Assembly (NCBI GenBank): GCA_022573225.1
Contig: JACZUI010000004.1
Span: 28,579-92,578, forward strand
Length of the DNA stretch: 64,000 nucleotides
DNA from: Acidobacteriota bacterium
Lineage (GTDB): Bacteria > Actinomycetota > Acidimicrobiia > Spongiisociales > ZC4RG35
Direction: 5' to 3'
The notes below the pieces were generated by a model. It had not been told where the DNA came from and did no database searches. It saw nothing but the letters and a program-made list of their open reading frames with translations. The position numbers and the translations under genes were made by a program. Within the stretch, counting starts at the first letter, position 1; each line of letters starts with the position of its first letter. This document shows positions 44,025 through 52,640 of this stretch, piece after piece.

Positions 44025-45164
44025 GTGAGCCTCGTCGTCTTTCCCTTCAAAGACGAGCCGGCGTCATTGGTCGCCAACAACATTCGGACCGCAGCCCGTC
44101 ACCAGGTCGTCGAAGAAGTCTGGGCGGTGGTAGCCGGCGAAGACAACATCGCCAACTCCCTCCTCGACGCCACCAGGGCGATCTCAGATGAGACGTCGAC
44201 CCCGATCGAGATCGTGTTGCAGCAGAGGATCGGATCTCTGCGCCCGGGAAAGGGAGACGCCATGAACACCGCGATCCGCCGGGCGGCGGAAAGGGAATGG
44301 CAGCGAGTCCACTTCTATGACGCCGACATCACCAACTTCGACGAATCGTGGATCGATGGCGCCGAGTCGGCGGCGGATAGAGGTTTCGGGGTGGTTCGCC
44401 ACAGGTTCCCCCGCGCCTCGACCGACGCCATGATCACCTGGATGATCACCCGGCCAGGCTTGGCGATCGAGTTTCCCGAAACGTTCCTTCCCCGTCTGAA
44501 CCAACCGCTCGGAGGGGAACTTCTTCTCACCAGGCCTGCGTTGGAGGCGCTTGCCGACTCGCCGACCGTCGGGGACCGATCCGATTGGGGAATCGACACC
44601 CTGATCACCTACGAGACTTCGGTTCTCGAATCTGGCGTCTATGAACATCACGTGCCGGACGGGAAGCGCCACACTCTCTACGGATCGCTGGATGACATCC
44701 GGACCATGTCGTTGGAGTGTCTGGACGCCGTGGCGTCGCTGCATGGCCGACCGGCCCCCGGCCCTGAGGTGCCACACGGTTCTGATCGCCCGACCCCGGC
44801 GCCGCCCGACCTCAAACGCACCGTCGCCTACGACATCGAGGGCTCATTGCGACTGCTCACTTCAGGCTGGACACCCGCCGAAGCTGAACTGGCCTCGGGT
44901 CTTCCCGACGCTGTCGAAGTGCCATTTCTCGAGAACCGAGTCAGGCCCAACTTCGCCTTCATGGACGCCGACCTCTGGTTCGCAGCCCTTGGCTACCTCA
45001 TCGACAACTTCCGGCTCGGCGATTCTGCCTGGGAATCACTCGCCTTCCGTTTGTGGCTCAGCCGGGTGCTCGCATACACCACCGGCCAGGCCCTGTCCGG
45101 TTATTCCCAAGCGATGAGATACCTCGAATCGACCATTGGCGACTACGAGAAGACGAGCCGGTGA
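44025..45164 (+). CDS. mgs: Mannosylglycerate synthase (GT78)
   Basis: A 379-residue protein that matches, from memory, the Rhodothermus marinus enzyme along its length: SLVVFPFKDE at the start, LRPGKGDAMNTA (about 72-83), the metal-binding FYDADITNFD with Asp99 and Asp101, FPRASTDAMITWMITR (about 130-145), QPLGGELLLT, SDWGIDTLITYE and LYGSLDDIRTM. It transfers mannose from GDP-mannose to D-glycerate, giving mannosylglycerate in one step, a solute of salt- or heat-adapted organisms. The frame before 44025 shows no homology and is excluded. It is divergent from herA. Confidence 0.88.
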   Translation: MSLVVFPFKDEPASLVANNIRTAARHQVVEEVWAVVAGEDNIANSLLDATRAISDETSTPIEIVLQQRIGSLRPGKGDAMNTAIRRAAEREWQRVHFYDADITNFDESWIDGAESAADRGFGVVRHRFPRASTDAMITWMITRPGLAIEFPETFLPRLNQPLGGELLLTRPALEALADSPTVGDRSDWGIDTLITYETSVLESGVYEHHVPDGKRHTLYGSLDDIRTMSLECLDAVASLHGRPAPGPEVPHGSDRPTPAPPDLKRTVAYDIEGSLRLLTSGWTPAEAELASGLPDAVEVPFLENRVRPNFAFMDADLWFAALGYLIDNFRLGDSAWESLAFRLWLSRVLAYTTGQALSGYSQAMRYLESTIGDYEKTSR

Positions 45165-45183
45165 TGAGCGAGCTCCTATCGTC

Positions 45184-45852
45184 TCAACCGTCGAAGTCGA
45201 CAATCACCCTGCTGTAGCCGAGACCCAGAAGAAAGTTGCTGATCGCGGTAGATGCGTTCTCTTCTGCCTGCTCGAGGATCCCCTTGTCGAGGGCGCTCTG
45301 AGTCAAGATCGTGTCGGCGAGACGTCTCGTCTCAGACTCCAATTGTGGTTCGCCCTTGGTCAACAAGCCCTTCTGACGATCAATGACCTGAGTCGCCTCC
45401 TCGTCCACATCCACGTACTGAAGTTCCGCGTGCGGGAGTGTGACAGTCACAACGCCGTCATCGCTGAGTCGAAAGTCGGAAGTCTGAACTGCGGCGAGGT
45501 CAACCCCCGCTCCAATCGCAGCCACCGCCATGAGCCGAACCCTGTCGCCACGCGCCCACTCCAACCACCCTTGATCGGTCCCTTTCTCGACGATGGTGAA
45601 CTCGACCATCTCGACGGTGGTCAGGCTCGCCAGATCTCTAACCGATTCGACAACGACCGGGCCTATCTTCTCGTAGGGCTCGGGAGCAAGCGCAGCCACG
45701 AGATCGGCAGGTGTGGGTACTGCATCGACTAGCTGGCTCACGCCGGAAGCCACCATCGCTCCAACTCCGACCACGGCGGCCAGTAAGGCGCCTACAAGAA
45801 AGGTGAGCAGGGTGCTCCGGCTCGGGGCCTGGTGGGTGTCATGAACGGTCAC
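45184..45852 (-). CDS. DUF4230 membrane-anchored protein
   Basis: A 222-residue protein: short N-terminal tail, one hydrophobic helix (about 14-35), then an extracytoplasmic domain with LASLTTVEMVEFTIVEKG, VAAIGAGVDLAAVQTSDF and VTVTLPHAELQYVDVDEE, which is the DUF4230 pattern. Function is unknown. GTG at 45852 has AGGAG 10 bases upstream; the open frame continues to 46416 but that part is antisense-like shadow of the EamA gene. Convergent with mgs. Confidence 0.75.
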   Translation of the reverse strand: MTVHDTHQAPSRSTLLTFLVGALLAAVVGVGAMVASGVSQLVDAVPTPADLVAALAPEPYEKIGPVVVESVRDLASLTTVEMVEFTIVEKGTDQGWLEWARGDRVRLMAVAAIGAGVDLAAVQTSDFRLSDDGVVTVTLPHAELQYVDVDEEATQVIDRQKGLLTKGEPQLESETRRLADTILTQSALDKGILEQAEENASTAISNFLLGLGYSRVIVDFDG

Positions 45853-45932
45853 GCGAATAGAACTCCTGGTTTGGGGGGAATGCATGGTGTTTGACGTTCC
45901 TGAGCAGCCGGGAGTTCCCGAGCTCTGAGCCC

Positions 45933-46763
45933 TCAACCCAATGCGATGGCCGCGAGCGCGCCCAGGGTGAGAACCAGACCCACAATCTGGCGCTTGCGAA
46001 GGTGTTCGGCGTTGACGACCCGCGCCATGAGAATAGTGACGGCCGGGTAGAAGGCAGCTGCAACTGCTGCCAGAGCAAGCGAACCGGCTCTCAGCGCAAG
46101 AAGCAGAGTCACGTTCGCGGTCACATCGAAGATGCCGTTGGTGGCAACGATGCCCTTCGGCACCTGACCGAACCCGACCACCTTCCATATCCCAAATACC
46201 CCAATACCGATGATGAGCAGCATGGTGGCGCCGCGCGAGGCGATGAGAGGAAGAAGGTTCGACTCGGGCGCCGTGAATCGGATCAGGGCCGTGAATGTGC
46301 CGAAGCCCACCCCGGCGGCGACTCCGTAGAAAAGCCCACCCGCCTTGACCCCGCCGGTGTCTGCAACCGACGAGCAGAGCATGATCGCCGGTATCCCGAC
46401 CGCAATACCTGCCCACGCCAGGGATGAGGGCCTCTCTCCGTCGATGACACCCACCAATACCGGAATCACCGCGGCCAATGCCGCCGATACCGGGGCCACC
46501 GCTGCGGCCCGACCTCGACCGAGCCCGGCGAAGAGAGCGACCAGTCCGAAAGCACCGAATACCCCGGCGAGAGCACCGAGAATGAAATCGCCCAACACCG
46601 GTTCGCCTCCCACCATGAGCGCCAATGCAGTGAGCAGGGGAAAGCTGATCACACCGGCCCAGAGAACCACTGACGCGGCCGGGGCACGCTTGGCTCCTTC
46701 GCCGCCTAGGAAGTCGGCCACCCCGTAGAAAAGCGCTGAGATGCCGCCGAGAAGGATCTCCAC
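45933..46763 (-). CDS. EamA/DMT-family transporter
   Basis: A 276-residue ten-helix protein in two EamA halves. The first begins GGISALFYGVADFLGGEGAKR and has SAALAAVIPVLVGVIDGERPS; the second has AFYPAVTILMARVVNAEHLRKRQ, both typical signature positions. The GTG start follows directly on the TAG stop of the HIT gene, so the two are cotranscribed. Substrate unknown. Confidence 0.85.
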   Translation of the reverse strand: MEILLGGISALFYGVADFLGGEGAKRAPAASVVLWAGVISFPLLTALALMVGGEPVLGDFILGALAGVFGAFGLVALFAGLGRGRAAAVAPVSAALAAVIPVLVGVIDGERPSSLAWAGIAVGIPAIMLCSSVADTGGVKAGGLFYGVAAGVGFGTFTALIRFTAPESNLLPLIASRGATMLLIIGIGVFGIWKVVGFGQVPKGIVATNGIFDVTANVTLLLALRAGSLALAAVAAAFYPAVTILMARVVNAEHLRKRQIVGLVLTLGALAAIALG

Positions 46764-47186
46764 CTACTCGGATGCTCCCTCGAGGCCCAATGAGCTCAGC
46801 GTGGACCGGATGGACCCGGCCGACTCCTCCAATTCCTCCTGGGAAACCGACGGTGCCGCGTTGGCGAAGTCGAGGTCATGCACGCCATCCATCGGGACCA
46901 GGTGGATGTGAAGGTGTGGCACCTCGAGGCCCGCGATCATCAGGCCGACCTTCGTCGGCCGATAAACCTCCATGATGGCCCTGGAAAGGTCCTGGGAGAC
47001 ACCGAAAAGATGGTTCCGCAGGTCGGGCGGGCAATCGACCCAGTGATCGACCTCCATCCTCGGAACGACCAGGGTGTGGCCCGCCCGCAGCGGATTGATC
47101 GACATGAAGGCAACAGCCTGGGGATCGCGCCAAACGAAGGTGCCCGGGATCTCTCCGTCGATGATCCGGGTGAAGAGAGTGGGCAT
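46764..47186 (-). CDS. HIT-family hydrolase
   Basis: A 140-residue histidine-triad protein. HLHIHL lies at 91-96, preceded by INPLRAGHTLVVPR. HIT proteins hydrolyse AMP-lysine, adenosine phosphoramidates or related nucleotides. The size is typical. ATG at 47186 follows TAGGCT by 6 bases. The downstream EamA gene is joined without a gap. Confidence 0.9.
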   Translation of the reverse strand: MPTLFTRIIDGEIPGTFVWRDPQAVAFMSINPLRAGHTLVVPRMEVDHWVDCPPDLRNHLFGVSQDLSRAIMEVYRPTKVGLMIAGLEVPHLHIHLVPMDGVHDLDFANAAPSVSQEELEESAGSIRSTLSSLGLEGASE

Positions 47187-47192
47187 CGTCCG

Positions 47193-47198
47193 AGCCTA
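47193..47198 (-). promoter_or_regulatory. -10 hexamer TAGGCT, leaderless start of HIT gene
   Basis: Minus-strand TAGGCT, CGGACG, ATG at 47186. Confidence 0.55.
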
Positions 47199-47209
47199 TC
47201 GCACCGCTG

Positions 47210-48463
47210 TCAGCGGATAGCCACCAGCCTGAGGAGAGCGTTGGTTGTGGTCACATAAACCTCGCCGCCGCCATCGACTCCAAACCCGGTCACCCGGCCC
47301 GGCACTCCGACGTCGTCCGTCCAGTCGCGCCGATCCACAGCTTCACCTTCCTCGAACCGGAAACTTCGTAGATACCCGCCGCAATAGTCGGAATAGAGGT
47401 AGAACCCGTCGAGCTCGGGGATGAGCTGTCCCCGATACACCACTCCTCCGGTTATGGAGCATGTACCGGCGTCGGCATGACTCACCTCGACCACCGGGAG
47501 AACGGTCCCGGACGGGTCGCAGCCAGAGCTCGGGTTGAAGCAGTGCAGCCCCTCGGTGATCGGCCAGCCATAGTTGATGCCGGAGACGAAGGCCGCAACC
47601 GATACCTCCTCGTATATGTTCTGGCCGACATCGGCGATGTAGATGAGGTCGTCTTCGATCCAGAACCGCCACGGATTCCTCAGTCCATAGGCGAACAGGG
47701 TCGGGTCGGGGTCACCGACGATTGAGAGGGTGACAATCCCGCCCAGCAATGTGTCGGTGTTCTGGCCGTTGCCAAAGCCGTCGCCGGCGCCCCCGCCGTC
47801 CCCCAGTCCTACATACAGGGTGCCTCCGATCAGTTGGATCATCCCCCCGTTGTGGTTGCCGGCCGGCTGGTCGACCCTGAGGAGGATCCGCTCACTGTCC
47901 GCATCGGCCAATGTCGGAGTATCGAAGCGGAACTCGGACACCACGGTGTCGCCGTCGCCGTCCGAGTAGTGGAGATAGAAGAACTCGGCGTCTTCGGACT
48001 CAGAGTCTTCGGACTCAGAGTCTTCGGACTCAGATTCTTCGGAGAGCGCGATCGAGAGGAGTCCCTGCTCTCCCGAGTCGCGAACCCGATTGGAGATGTC
48101 CAGGACCGGAGTCTCACCAATCTCGCCGTCCTGAAAGGCCCAGACCCTGCCATCTTTGGTGATGACGTATGAGATCGAACCCCCCGGGCGTGCCGTCAGC
48201 TGAATCGGGAAGTCGAGATCGGCGACCTTCTCGTATCCGAGGGCCGAGAGCTCTGCCAGAGGCAAGGTGGTCGAATCAGCCACGGTGGTCGAGGTCGTCG
48301 GAGTCATACCGCCGGTATTAACAGTCGATGTCGTTGCAGATGTCGTTGCAGAAGTCGTCGCAGATGTCGTCGCAGACGGGAGCGGCGTAGTCGTGGTGGC
48401 CAGGTCGGCCTGGGGTGCGCACGCGGACACGAGGAGAACAGCGATAAGGAGCCATCGAGGCAT
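47210..48463 (-). CDS. PQQ-type sugar dehydrogenase-like lipoprotein (1)
   Basis: A 417-residue exported beta-propeller of the soluble aldose dehydrogenase (Gdh/YliI) type. Lipobox LVSAC, then a repeat linker of ATTS units, then the propeller with NHNGGMIQ, VGLGDGGGAGD, ADVGQNIYEEV and NYGWPITEG. An insertion of SESED units (around residues 145-160) sits in the first blades. It may oxidise sugars with PQQ and pass electrons to cytochrome or cupredoxin; no PQQ synthesis gene is in the window. Start ATG 48463 is 7 bases after TAACCT. Confidence 0.8.
   Translation of the reverse strand: MPRWLLIAVLLVSACAPQADLATTTTPLPSATTSATTSATTSATTSTVNTGGMTPTTSTTVADSTTLPLAELSALGYEKVADLDFPIQLTARPGGSISYVITKDGRVWAFQDGEIGETPVLDISNRVRDSGEQGLLSIALSEESESEDSESEDSESEDAEFFYLHYSDGDGDTVVSEFRFDTPTLADADSERILLRVDQPAGNHNGGMIQLIGGTLYVGLGDGGGAGDGFGNGQNTDTLLGGIVTLSIVGDPDPTLFAYGLRNPWRFWIEDDLIYIADVGQNIYEEVSVAAFVSGINYGWPITEGLHCFNPSSGCDPSGTVLPVVEVSHADAGTCSITGGVVYRGQLIPELDGFYLYSDYCGGYLRSFRFEEGEAVDRRDWTDDVGVPGRVTGFGVDGGGEVYVTTTNALLRLVAIR
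47990..48040. repeat. Short tandem repeat encoding Ser-Glu-Asp units in the dehydrogenase
   Basis: GACTCAGAGTCTTCG-type 15-base units occur three times and part of a fourth, in frame. They lengthen a loop of the propeller with acidic residues and look like recent expansion. Confidence 0.8.
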
Positions 48464-48470
48464 GGTCATC

Positions 48471-48476
48471 AGGTTA
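48471..48476 (-). promoter_or_regulatory. -10 hexamer TAACCT before dehydrogenase 1
   Basis: Minus-strand TAACCT, GATGACC, ATG at 48463. Favours 48463 over the ATGs at 48469 and 48487. Confidence 0.45.
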
Positions 48477-48494
48477 TGTCGTCTCATGGATGGC

Positions 48495-48525
48495 TTGACA
48501 GACCACAGTCACGCTGCATTAGCGT
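48495..48525 (+). promoter_or_regulatory. Promoter of UMF1 transporter gene
   Basis: TTGACA at 48495-48500 and TAGCGT at 48520-48525, 19 bases apart, the same spacing as in the sigma-factor promoter. The GTG at 48536 begins 10 bases after the hexamer. Confidence 0.55.
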
Positions 48526-48535
48526 CTTGCTGGCA

Positions 48536-49873
48536 GTGACCAGCCCGGCCCCCAATGATCCACGAATCATCTTTGGCTGGGCGATGTATGACTGGGCCAA
48601 CTCGGCATACATCACCACCTTCGGTGCAATCGTCGCTGCGTTTTTCACCGGGGTTATCGTGCCCGAGGACGGGTTCAATGGCCTTTCCGGCGAGACGCTG
48701 TGGTCTCTGGTGGTCTCCATCGGCGCGATGATCCTGTTTCTGTGGATGCCGGTGCTCGGCGCCATTGCCGACTTCACTTCGGCCAAGAGGAAGTTCCTAC
48801 GAGCCTTCGCATGGGTCGGTGCCCTCACCACCATCGCCCTGCCATTCGTGCCCGACGGAGCGGTCATCACCTTCCTGCTCGTGGTTCTCATCACCCAGAT
48901 CGGCTTCGTCGCGGGCAATGTGTTCTACGACGGGTTCTTGCCGATCATCAGCACCGACGACACCATCGACCAGGTCTCGTCCAAGGGGTTCGCCTTCGGC
49001 TACCTCGGCGGTGGCGTCTACGTGCTCCTGGCACTCGTGCTGATAATGCTCAGCGGTGACGAGAGCGTGACCGGTCTCAGCGAATCGACTGCGGCGAGAT
49101 TCGCGATAGCCGGCGCCGGCGTCTGGTGGCTGGTGTTCACCTCCGTGGCGCTACGTCGCCTGCCTGCGGACGGAGAACCCCAGGCCCTACCCGAGGAGGC
49201 TGGATCGGGCTCGGTCTGGCTGGGCTACGCCCGACTCGGGTTCAGGCGCACCCTGGCCACTGGCAGGAAACTTCTCGGATTCCGCCATGTCCTGCTGTTC
49301 ATCGTCGCTTTCTTCTTCTACAACGATGCCGTCAATACGGTGATCGTCGTCACCGGCGCCTATGCGGCCGGAACACTCGAACTGGCCACCACCGAGATAA
49401 TCATCACGTTCTTGATCGTTCAGTTCGTCGCTTTCGGCGGCGCGCTCCTGTTTGGATGGATCGCCGGCCATCTGGGCGCCAAACCGACGATCATGATCAC
49501 CCTCGTCATCTGGATCGGCATCGCAGTGGCAGGGTTTCTCCTCCCCACCGGCGAAGCCCTCCCCCTATACGCACTCGGCTTCGTGGTCGGTTTGGTGCTC
49601 GGAGGAGTGCAGGCGTTGTCGCGATCCCTCTACGGAAGCATGATCCCCGAGGAAGCCTCGGCCGAGTTCTACGGGTTCTTCACCGTGTTCTCGAAGTTCT
49701 CTGCCATCTGGGGGCCCCTCATCTTCGCCCTGGTGAGCGGGGTGACCGGATCGGGTCGACCGGCGATTCTCTCTGTGGTCGCCTTCCTTGTCATCGGCAT
49801 GGCCATTCTCAGCCGGGTCGATGTCGAAAAGGCGAGGGCGTCACGCGAACGCTGGGTCCTGACCGACTCCTAG
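48536..49873 (+). CDS. MFS transporter, UMF1/Atg22 family
   Basis: A 445-residue protein with about twelve helices and the family mark GWAMYDWANSAYITTF at the N-terminus, plus GLSLYGSMI-like SRSLYGSMIPEEASAEFYGFF near residue 370. Vacuolar relatives export amino acids; bacterial substrates are not known. GTG at 48536 is preferred to upstream in-frame codons, which would overlap the divergent gene. It lies between the two PQQ-type dehydrogenase genes. Confidence 0.88.
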   Translation: MTSPAPNDPRIIFGWAMYDWANSAYITTFGAIVAAFFTGVIVPEDGFNGLSGETLWSLVVSIGAMILFLWMPVLGAIADFTSAKRKFLRAFAWVGALTTIALPFVPDGAVITFLLVVLITQIGFVAGNVFYDGFLPIISTDDTIDQVSSKGFAFGYLGGGVYVLLALVLIMLSGDESVTGLSESTAARFAIAGAGVWWLVFTSVALRRLPADGEPQALPEEAGSGSVWLGYARLGFRRTLATGRKLLGFRHVLLFIVAFFFYNDAVNTVIVVTGAYAAGTLELATTEIIITFLIVQFVAFGGALLFGWIAGHLGAKPTIMITLVIWIGIAVAGFLLPTGEALPLYALGFVVGLVLGGVQALSRSLYGSMIPEEASAEFYGFFTVFSKFSAIWGPLIFALVSGVTGSGRPAILSVVAFLVIGMAILSRVDVEKARASRERWVLTDS

Positions 49874-49894
49874 AACTGACCCCATGATTGGGAT

Positions 49895-51115
49895 TTAGCC
49901 TGACGCGACGTCCAGTCGCCAGACTTCACCATCGAGGTTGGTCACGAGCAACTCGCCATGCCGGTCGGTGCCGAAGCTGGTGACATTCCCGAGTCTGCCC
50001 AGGTCATCTTGCCAATCTCTGTGGTCGTCGACTATCCCTCCCCGGACAGCGAACGAGCGCACCCAGCCAAGGCAGAAGTCGGCATAGAAATAGTGACCAT
50101 GCAATTCAGGAATTGCCTCACCCCAGTAAACCTCGCCGCCGATTACGGCACATCCGTCGCCTTGGTGAAAGTACTCGAAAACCGGCATCGTGATCCCCTC
50201 GGTATCGCACTCTTCAAGCTCATTGTCGCGGTCATAACAGAGCGTCCCTTCGGTGATGGACCAACCGAAGTTGTGGCCACGATCATTGATCGGGACGATA
50301 TTTATCTCCTCGCTCCCTTCCTGGCCGACGTCCGGGATGATGATCAAACCCTGTCGCGAGTCGATGGAGATCCTCCAGGGGTTGCGGACGCCGTAGGCCC
50401 AGATCTCCGCCATTCCGTCTCCTGAATCGACGAAGAAGTTGTCCGACGGGATCTCGTAGGGAACTCCACCGTCAACACCAACCCGGATGATTGTGGCTTC
50501 GATGTTCTCGGGATTCTGGCCGTTCTTGTCGGGATCACCGATACCCCCGCCATCGCCTATCGACACCCACATGAGGCCATCAGGGGCAAAGGCAATCGAT
50601 CCCGATTGGTGATACTGCCCGTTCACTTGGGGAACCTCCAAGATGAGTCGGAACGACCCGGGGTCGACGCGCCCAGGATCCGAGGAAGCCCTGACCTCGA
50701 CCAATTGAGAGTCGCCCTGGAGGTCTGTGTAGAAGAGGAACCCGCGCCGGTTCTCGGAAAACTCGGGATGAAGCTCAAAGCTCAGCAGACCTTGCTCGTT
50801 GCCCGAGCTGTTCACCCGATCCGAGATGTCGAGAAAAGGCTCCTCCCGAACTGTGCCGCCCTCAACCACGAGAATGCGACCAACTTTCTCCACCACGTAG
50901 AGAAGATCGGAATCAGGATGCGCAGCCACATCTGTGATCGGGCCGAGACCATCGACCACAAGGGTGGATTTGAGGTGGAGGTCCGGCGGTGCCGGAGAGA
51001 CCACAGGAGGCGGGCCGCTATCGGGAACGACGGGTGGCTCGACGATCGACGGTCCCCTGAAGAGAATCTCTGCCGCGAGGATCATCAATCCACCCGCGAG
51101 CAGCCAACGATTCAT
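49895..51115 (-). CDS. PQQ-type sugar dehydrogenase-like protein (2)
   Basis: A 406-residue paralogue of the 47210-48463 protein. It has an N-terminal signal anchor (about 4-22), a Pro-rich linker, and the propeller with EQGLLSFELHPEF, YHQSGSIAFAPDGLMWVSIGDGGGIGD, PDVGQEGSEEINI and FGWSITEG. No lipobox is seen, so it is anchored or released differently from its partner. ATG at 51115 is 6 bases after TATCGT. Convergent with the UMF1 gene. Confidence 0.82.
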   Translation of the reverse strand: MNRWLLAGGLMILAAEILFRGPSIVEPPVVPDSGPPPVVSPAPPDLHLKSTLVVDGLGPITDVAAHPDSDLLYVVEKVGRILVVEGGTVREEPFLDISDRVNSSGNEQGLLSFELHPEFSENRRGFLFYTDLQGDSQLVEVRASSDPGRVDPGSFRLILEVPQVNGQYHQSGSIAFAPDGLMWVSIGDGGGIGDPDKNGQNPENIEATIIRVGVDGGVPYEIPSDNFFVDSGDGMAEIWAYGVRNPWRISIDSRQGLIIIPDVGQEGSEEINIVPINDRGHNFGWSITEGTLCYDRDNELEECDTEGITMPVFEYFHQGDGCAVIGGEVYWGEAIPELHGHYFYADFCLGWVRSFAVRGGIVDDHRDWQDDLGRLGNVTSFGTDRHGELLVTNLDGEVWRLDVASG

Positions 51116-51121
51116 CTGGCG

Positions 51122-51127
51122 ACGATA
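51122..51127 (-). promoter_or_regulatory. -10 hexamer TATCGT, leaderless start of dehydrogenase 2
   Basis: Minus-strand TATCGT, CGCCAG, ATG at 51115; it excludes the longer frame to 51175. Confidence 0.55.
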
Positions 51128-51189
51128 CGGGTGTTCGACCTGTATGTGATCTTCTACGATGTGCCGGCGCGCCAATGTTGAGGTATGGC

Positions 51190-51399
51190 ATGGGAATCAT
51201 GGACAAGATGAAAGAGCTCCTCGGAACGGCCAAGGAACAAGCGGCCCCCTATGTCGAGAAGTCGAAGGAAGCGGCCGCCGGCGCTGCCGTGAAAGCGGCC
51301 CCTTATGTAGAGAAGACCAGGGACTTTGCCACCGATGCCGCCGACAAGGTGCTGGATGCCTCCCAGGAGGCCGAGTCCGACAGCGCCGAAGAGGAATAG
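51190..51399 (+). CDS. Small helical protein, MT0933-like
   Basis: A 69-residue acidic, Ala/Lys/Glu-rich helical protein. The opening MGIMDKMKELLGTAKEQA resembles the actinobacterial MT0933 (antitoxin-like) family. Two internal repeats start APYVEKSKEAA and APYVEKTRDFA. No toxin gene is adjacent, so a toxin-antitoxin role is doubtful; a stress or LEA-like protein is as likely. ATG at 51190 with GAGG 6 bases upstream is preferred to TTG at 51175. Confidence 0.65.
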   Translation: MGIMDKMKELLGTAKEQAAPYVEKSKEAAAGAAVKAAPYVEKTRDFATDAADKVLDASQEAESDSAEEE

Positions 51400-51429
51400 C
51401 AACCTGACCGCCCACTCAACAGACTCCTG

Positions 51430-52605
51430 ATGAACAGAGTTTCCCAACGGCTGGCGCGACTACCCGGCTCGGCAACCATGGCGATCAGCGCACGGGCCCG
51501 AGAGCTCGTCGCCGAAGGACGCGACGTGATCTCGTTTGGCGCCGGGGAGCCCGACTTCGCCACGCCGGAACACATTTCTGCCGCCGCGGCCAGAGCAGCG
51601 CACGACCCGGCCAACCACCACTACACCGCCAACGCCGGCCTCCGGCCGCTGCGTGAAGCGGTGGCGGAGTACACCGCCCACTACTCCAAGGTCGAGGTGG
51701 ACTTCTCCCAGGTGGTCATCACCAACGGCGCCAAGCAGGCCGTCTTCCAGACGTTTGCGGCCCTGCTCGACCCCGGCGACGAGGTGCTGATGCCATCACC
51801 GCATTGGGTGACGTACCCGGCCGGAATCGAGCTCGCCGGAGGGGTTACGGTGCTGGTGCCAACCGGTTCTGACAGCGGATTCAAGGTAACGGTGAAAGAC
51901 CTCGAGGCAGCGCGAACCGAGCGCACCAAACTGTTGGTCTTCGTCTCTCCTTCAAACCCCACGGGGACCGTCTACACCGCCGGGGAAGCTCGGGCGATCG
52001 GTGAATGGGCAGCAGAGAACGACATATGGGTCGTAGCCGACGAGATCTATCAGCGACTTGTCTACTTCTCCGACATCGCTCCTTCGATCGTCTCGGTAAC
52101 CCCGAGATTCGAGAACTGGATTCTCATCAATGGGGTAGCAAAGAGCTATGCGATGACTGGCTGGAGAGTGGGCTGGATGGCGGGGCCGCGGGACATAGTC
52201 GAAGCCGCTGAGCGTCATCAGTCTCACGCCACTTCCAATGTCGCCAACATCGCCCAACAGGCCGCACTTGCAGCCCTTACCGGCCCTCAAGACACGGTCG
52301 ACGAGATGAGGGAGGCGTTCGACTCCCGAAGGAAACTGATGTACTCGCTGGTGTCGAGAATTCCCGGAGTGACTTGTGTCGAGCCGGAGGGAGCCTTCTA
52401 CGTCTTTCCCGATATGACCGGGGCCATGGCGGGGCGTTTCGAAACGTCCATCGATCTTGCAGCAGCCATTCTCGAGGACGCGGACGTGGCGGTGGTGCCC
52501 GGCGATTCATTCGGCGCGCCCGGCTACATCAGGCTGTCATATGCGGTGGGGAAGGACCAGATACAGCAGGGCCTCGACCGGATCGCGCGGCTTCTCGGCG
52601 CGTGA
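51430..52605 (+). CDS. aspC: Aspartate aminotransferase (class I, subgroup 1-beta)
   Basis: A 391-residue PLP enzyme. The pyridoxal lysine is Lys238 in NGVAKSYAMTGWRVGW; other family marks are GAGEPDF, PSNPTGTV, DEIYQRLVY and a C-terminal arginine in YIRLSYA. It interconverts aspartate and 2-oxoglutarate with oxaloacetate and glutamate. Oxaloacetate is the substrate of the PEPCK in this window. It follows the small MT0933-like gene by 30 bases. Confidence 0.9.
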   Translation: MNRVSQRLARLPGSATMAISARARELVAEGRDVISFGAGEPDFATPEHISAAAARAAHDPANHHYTANAGLRPLREAVAEYTAHYSKVEVDFSQVVITNGAKQAVFQTFAALLDPGDEVLMPSPHWVTYPAGIELAGGVTVLVPTGSDSGFKVTVKDLEAARTERTKLLVFVSPSNPTGTVYTAGEARAIGEWAAENDIWVVADEIYQRLVYFSDIAPSIVSVTPRFENWILINGVAKSYAMTGWRVGWMAGPRDIVEAAERHQSHATSNVANIAQQAALAALTGPQDTVDEMREAFDSRRKLMYSLVSRIPGVTCVEPEGAFYVFPDMTGAMAGRFETSIDLAAAILEDADVAVVPGDSFGAPGYIRLSYAVGKDQIQQGLDRIARLLGA

Positions 52606-52627
52606 TTGGGTGACTTCGGGGCGGGTT

Positions 52628-52633
52628 TACACT
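52628..52633 (+). promoter_or_regulatory. -10 hexamer TACACT before MDR gene
   Basis: TACACT, CGCCCCG, ATG at 52641. TTGGGT lies 16 bases upstream as a possible -35. Confidence 0.5.
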
Positions 52634-52640
52634 CGCCCCG

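Noticed and set aside
45853-46416. N-terminal extension of the DUF4230 protein
   Set aside because: The stretch overlaps the EamA gene on the same strand in another frame and has no membrane or domain pattern; GTG at 45852 has a ribosome binding site.
51190-51399. Toxin-antitoxin module
   Set aside because: Only the N-terminus resembles MT0933 and no toxin-like gene is next to it.
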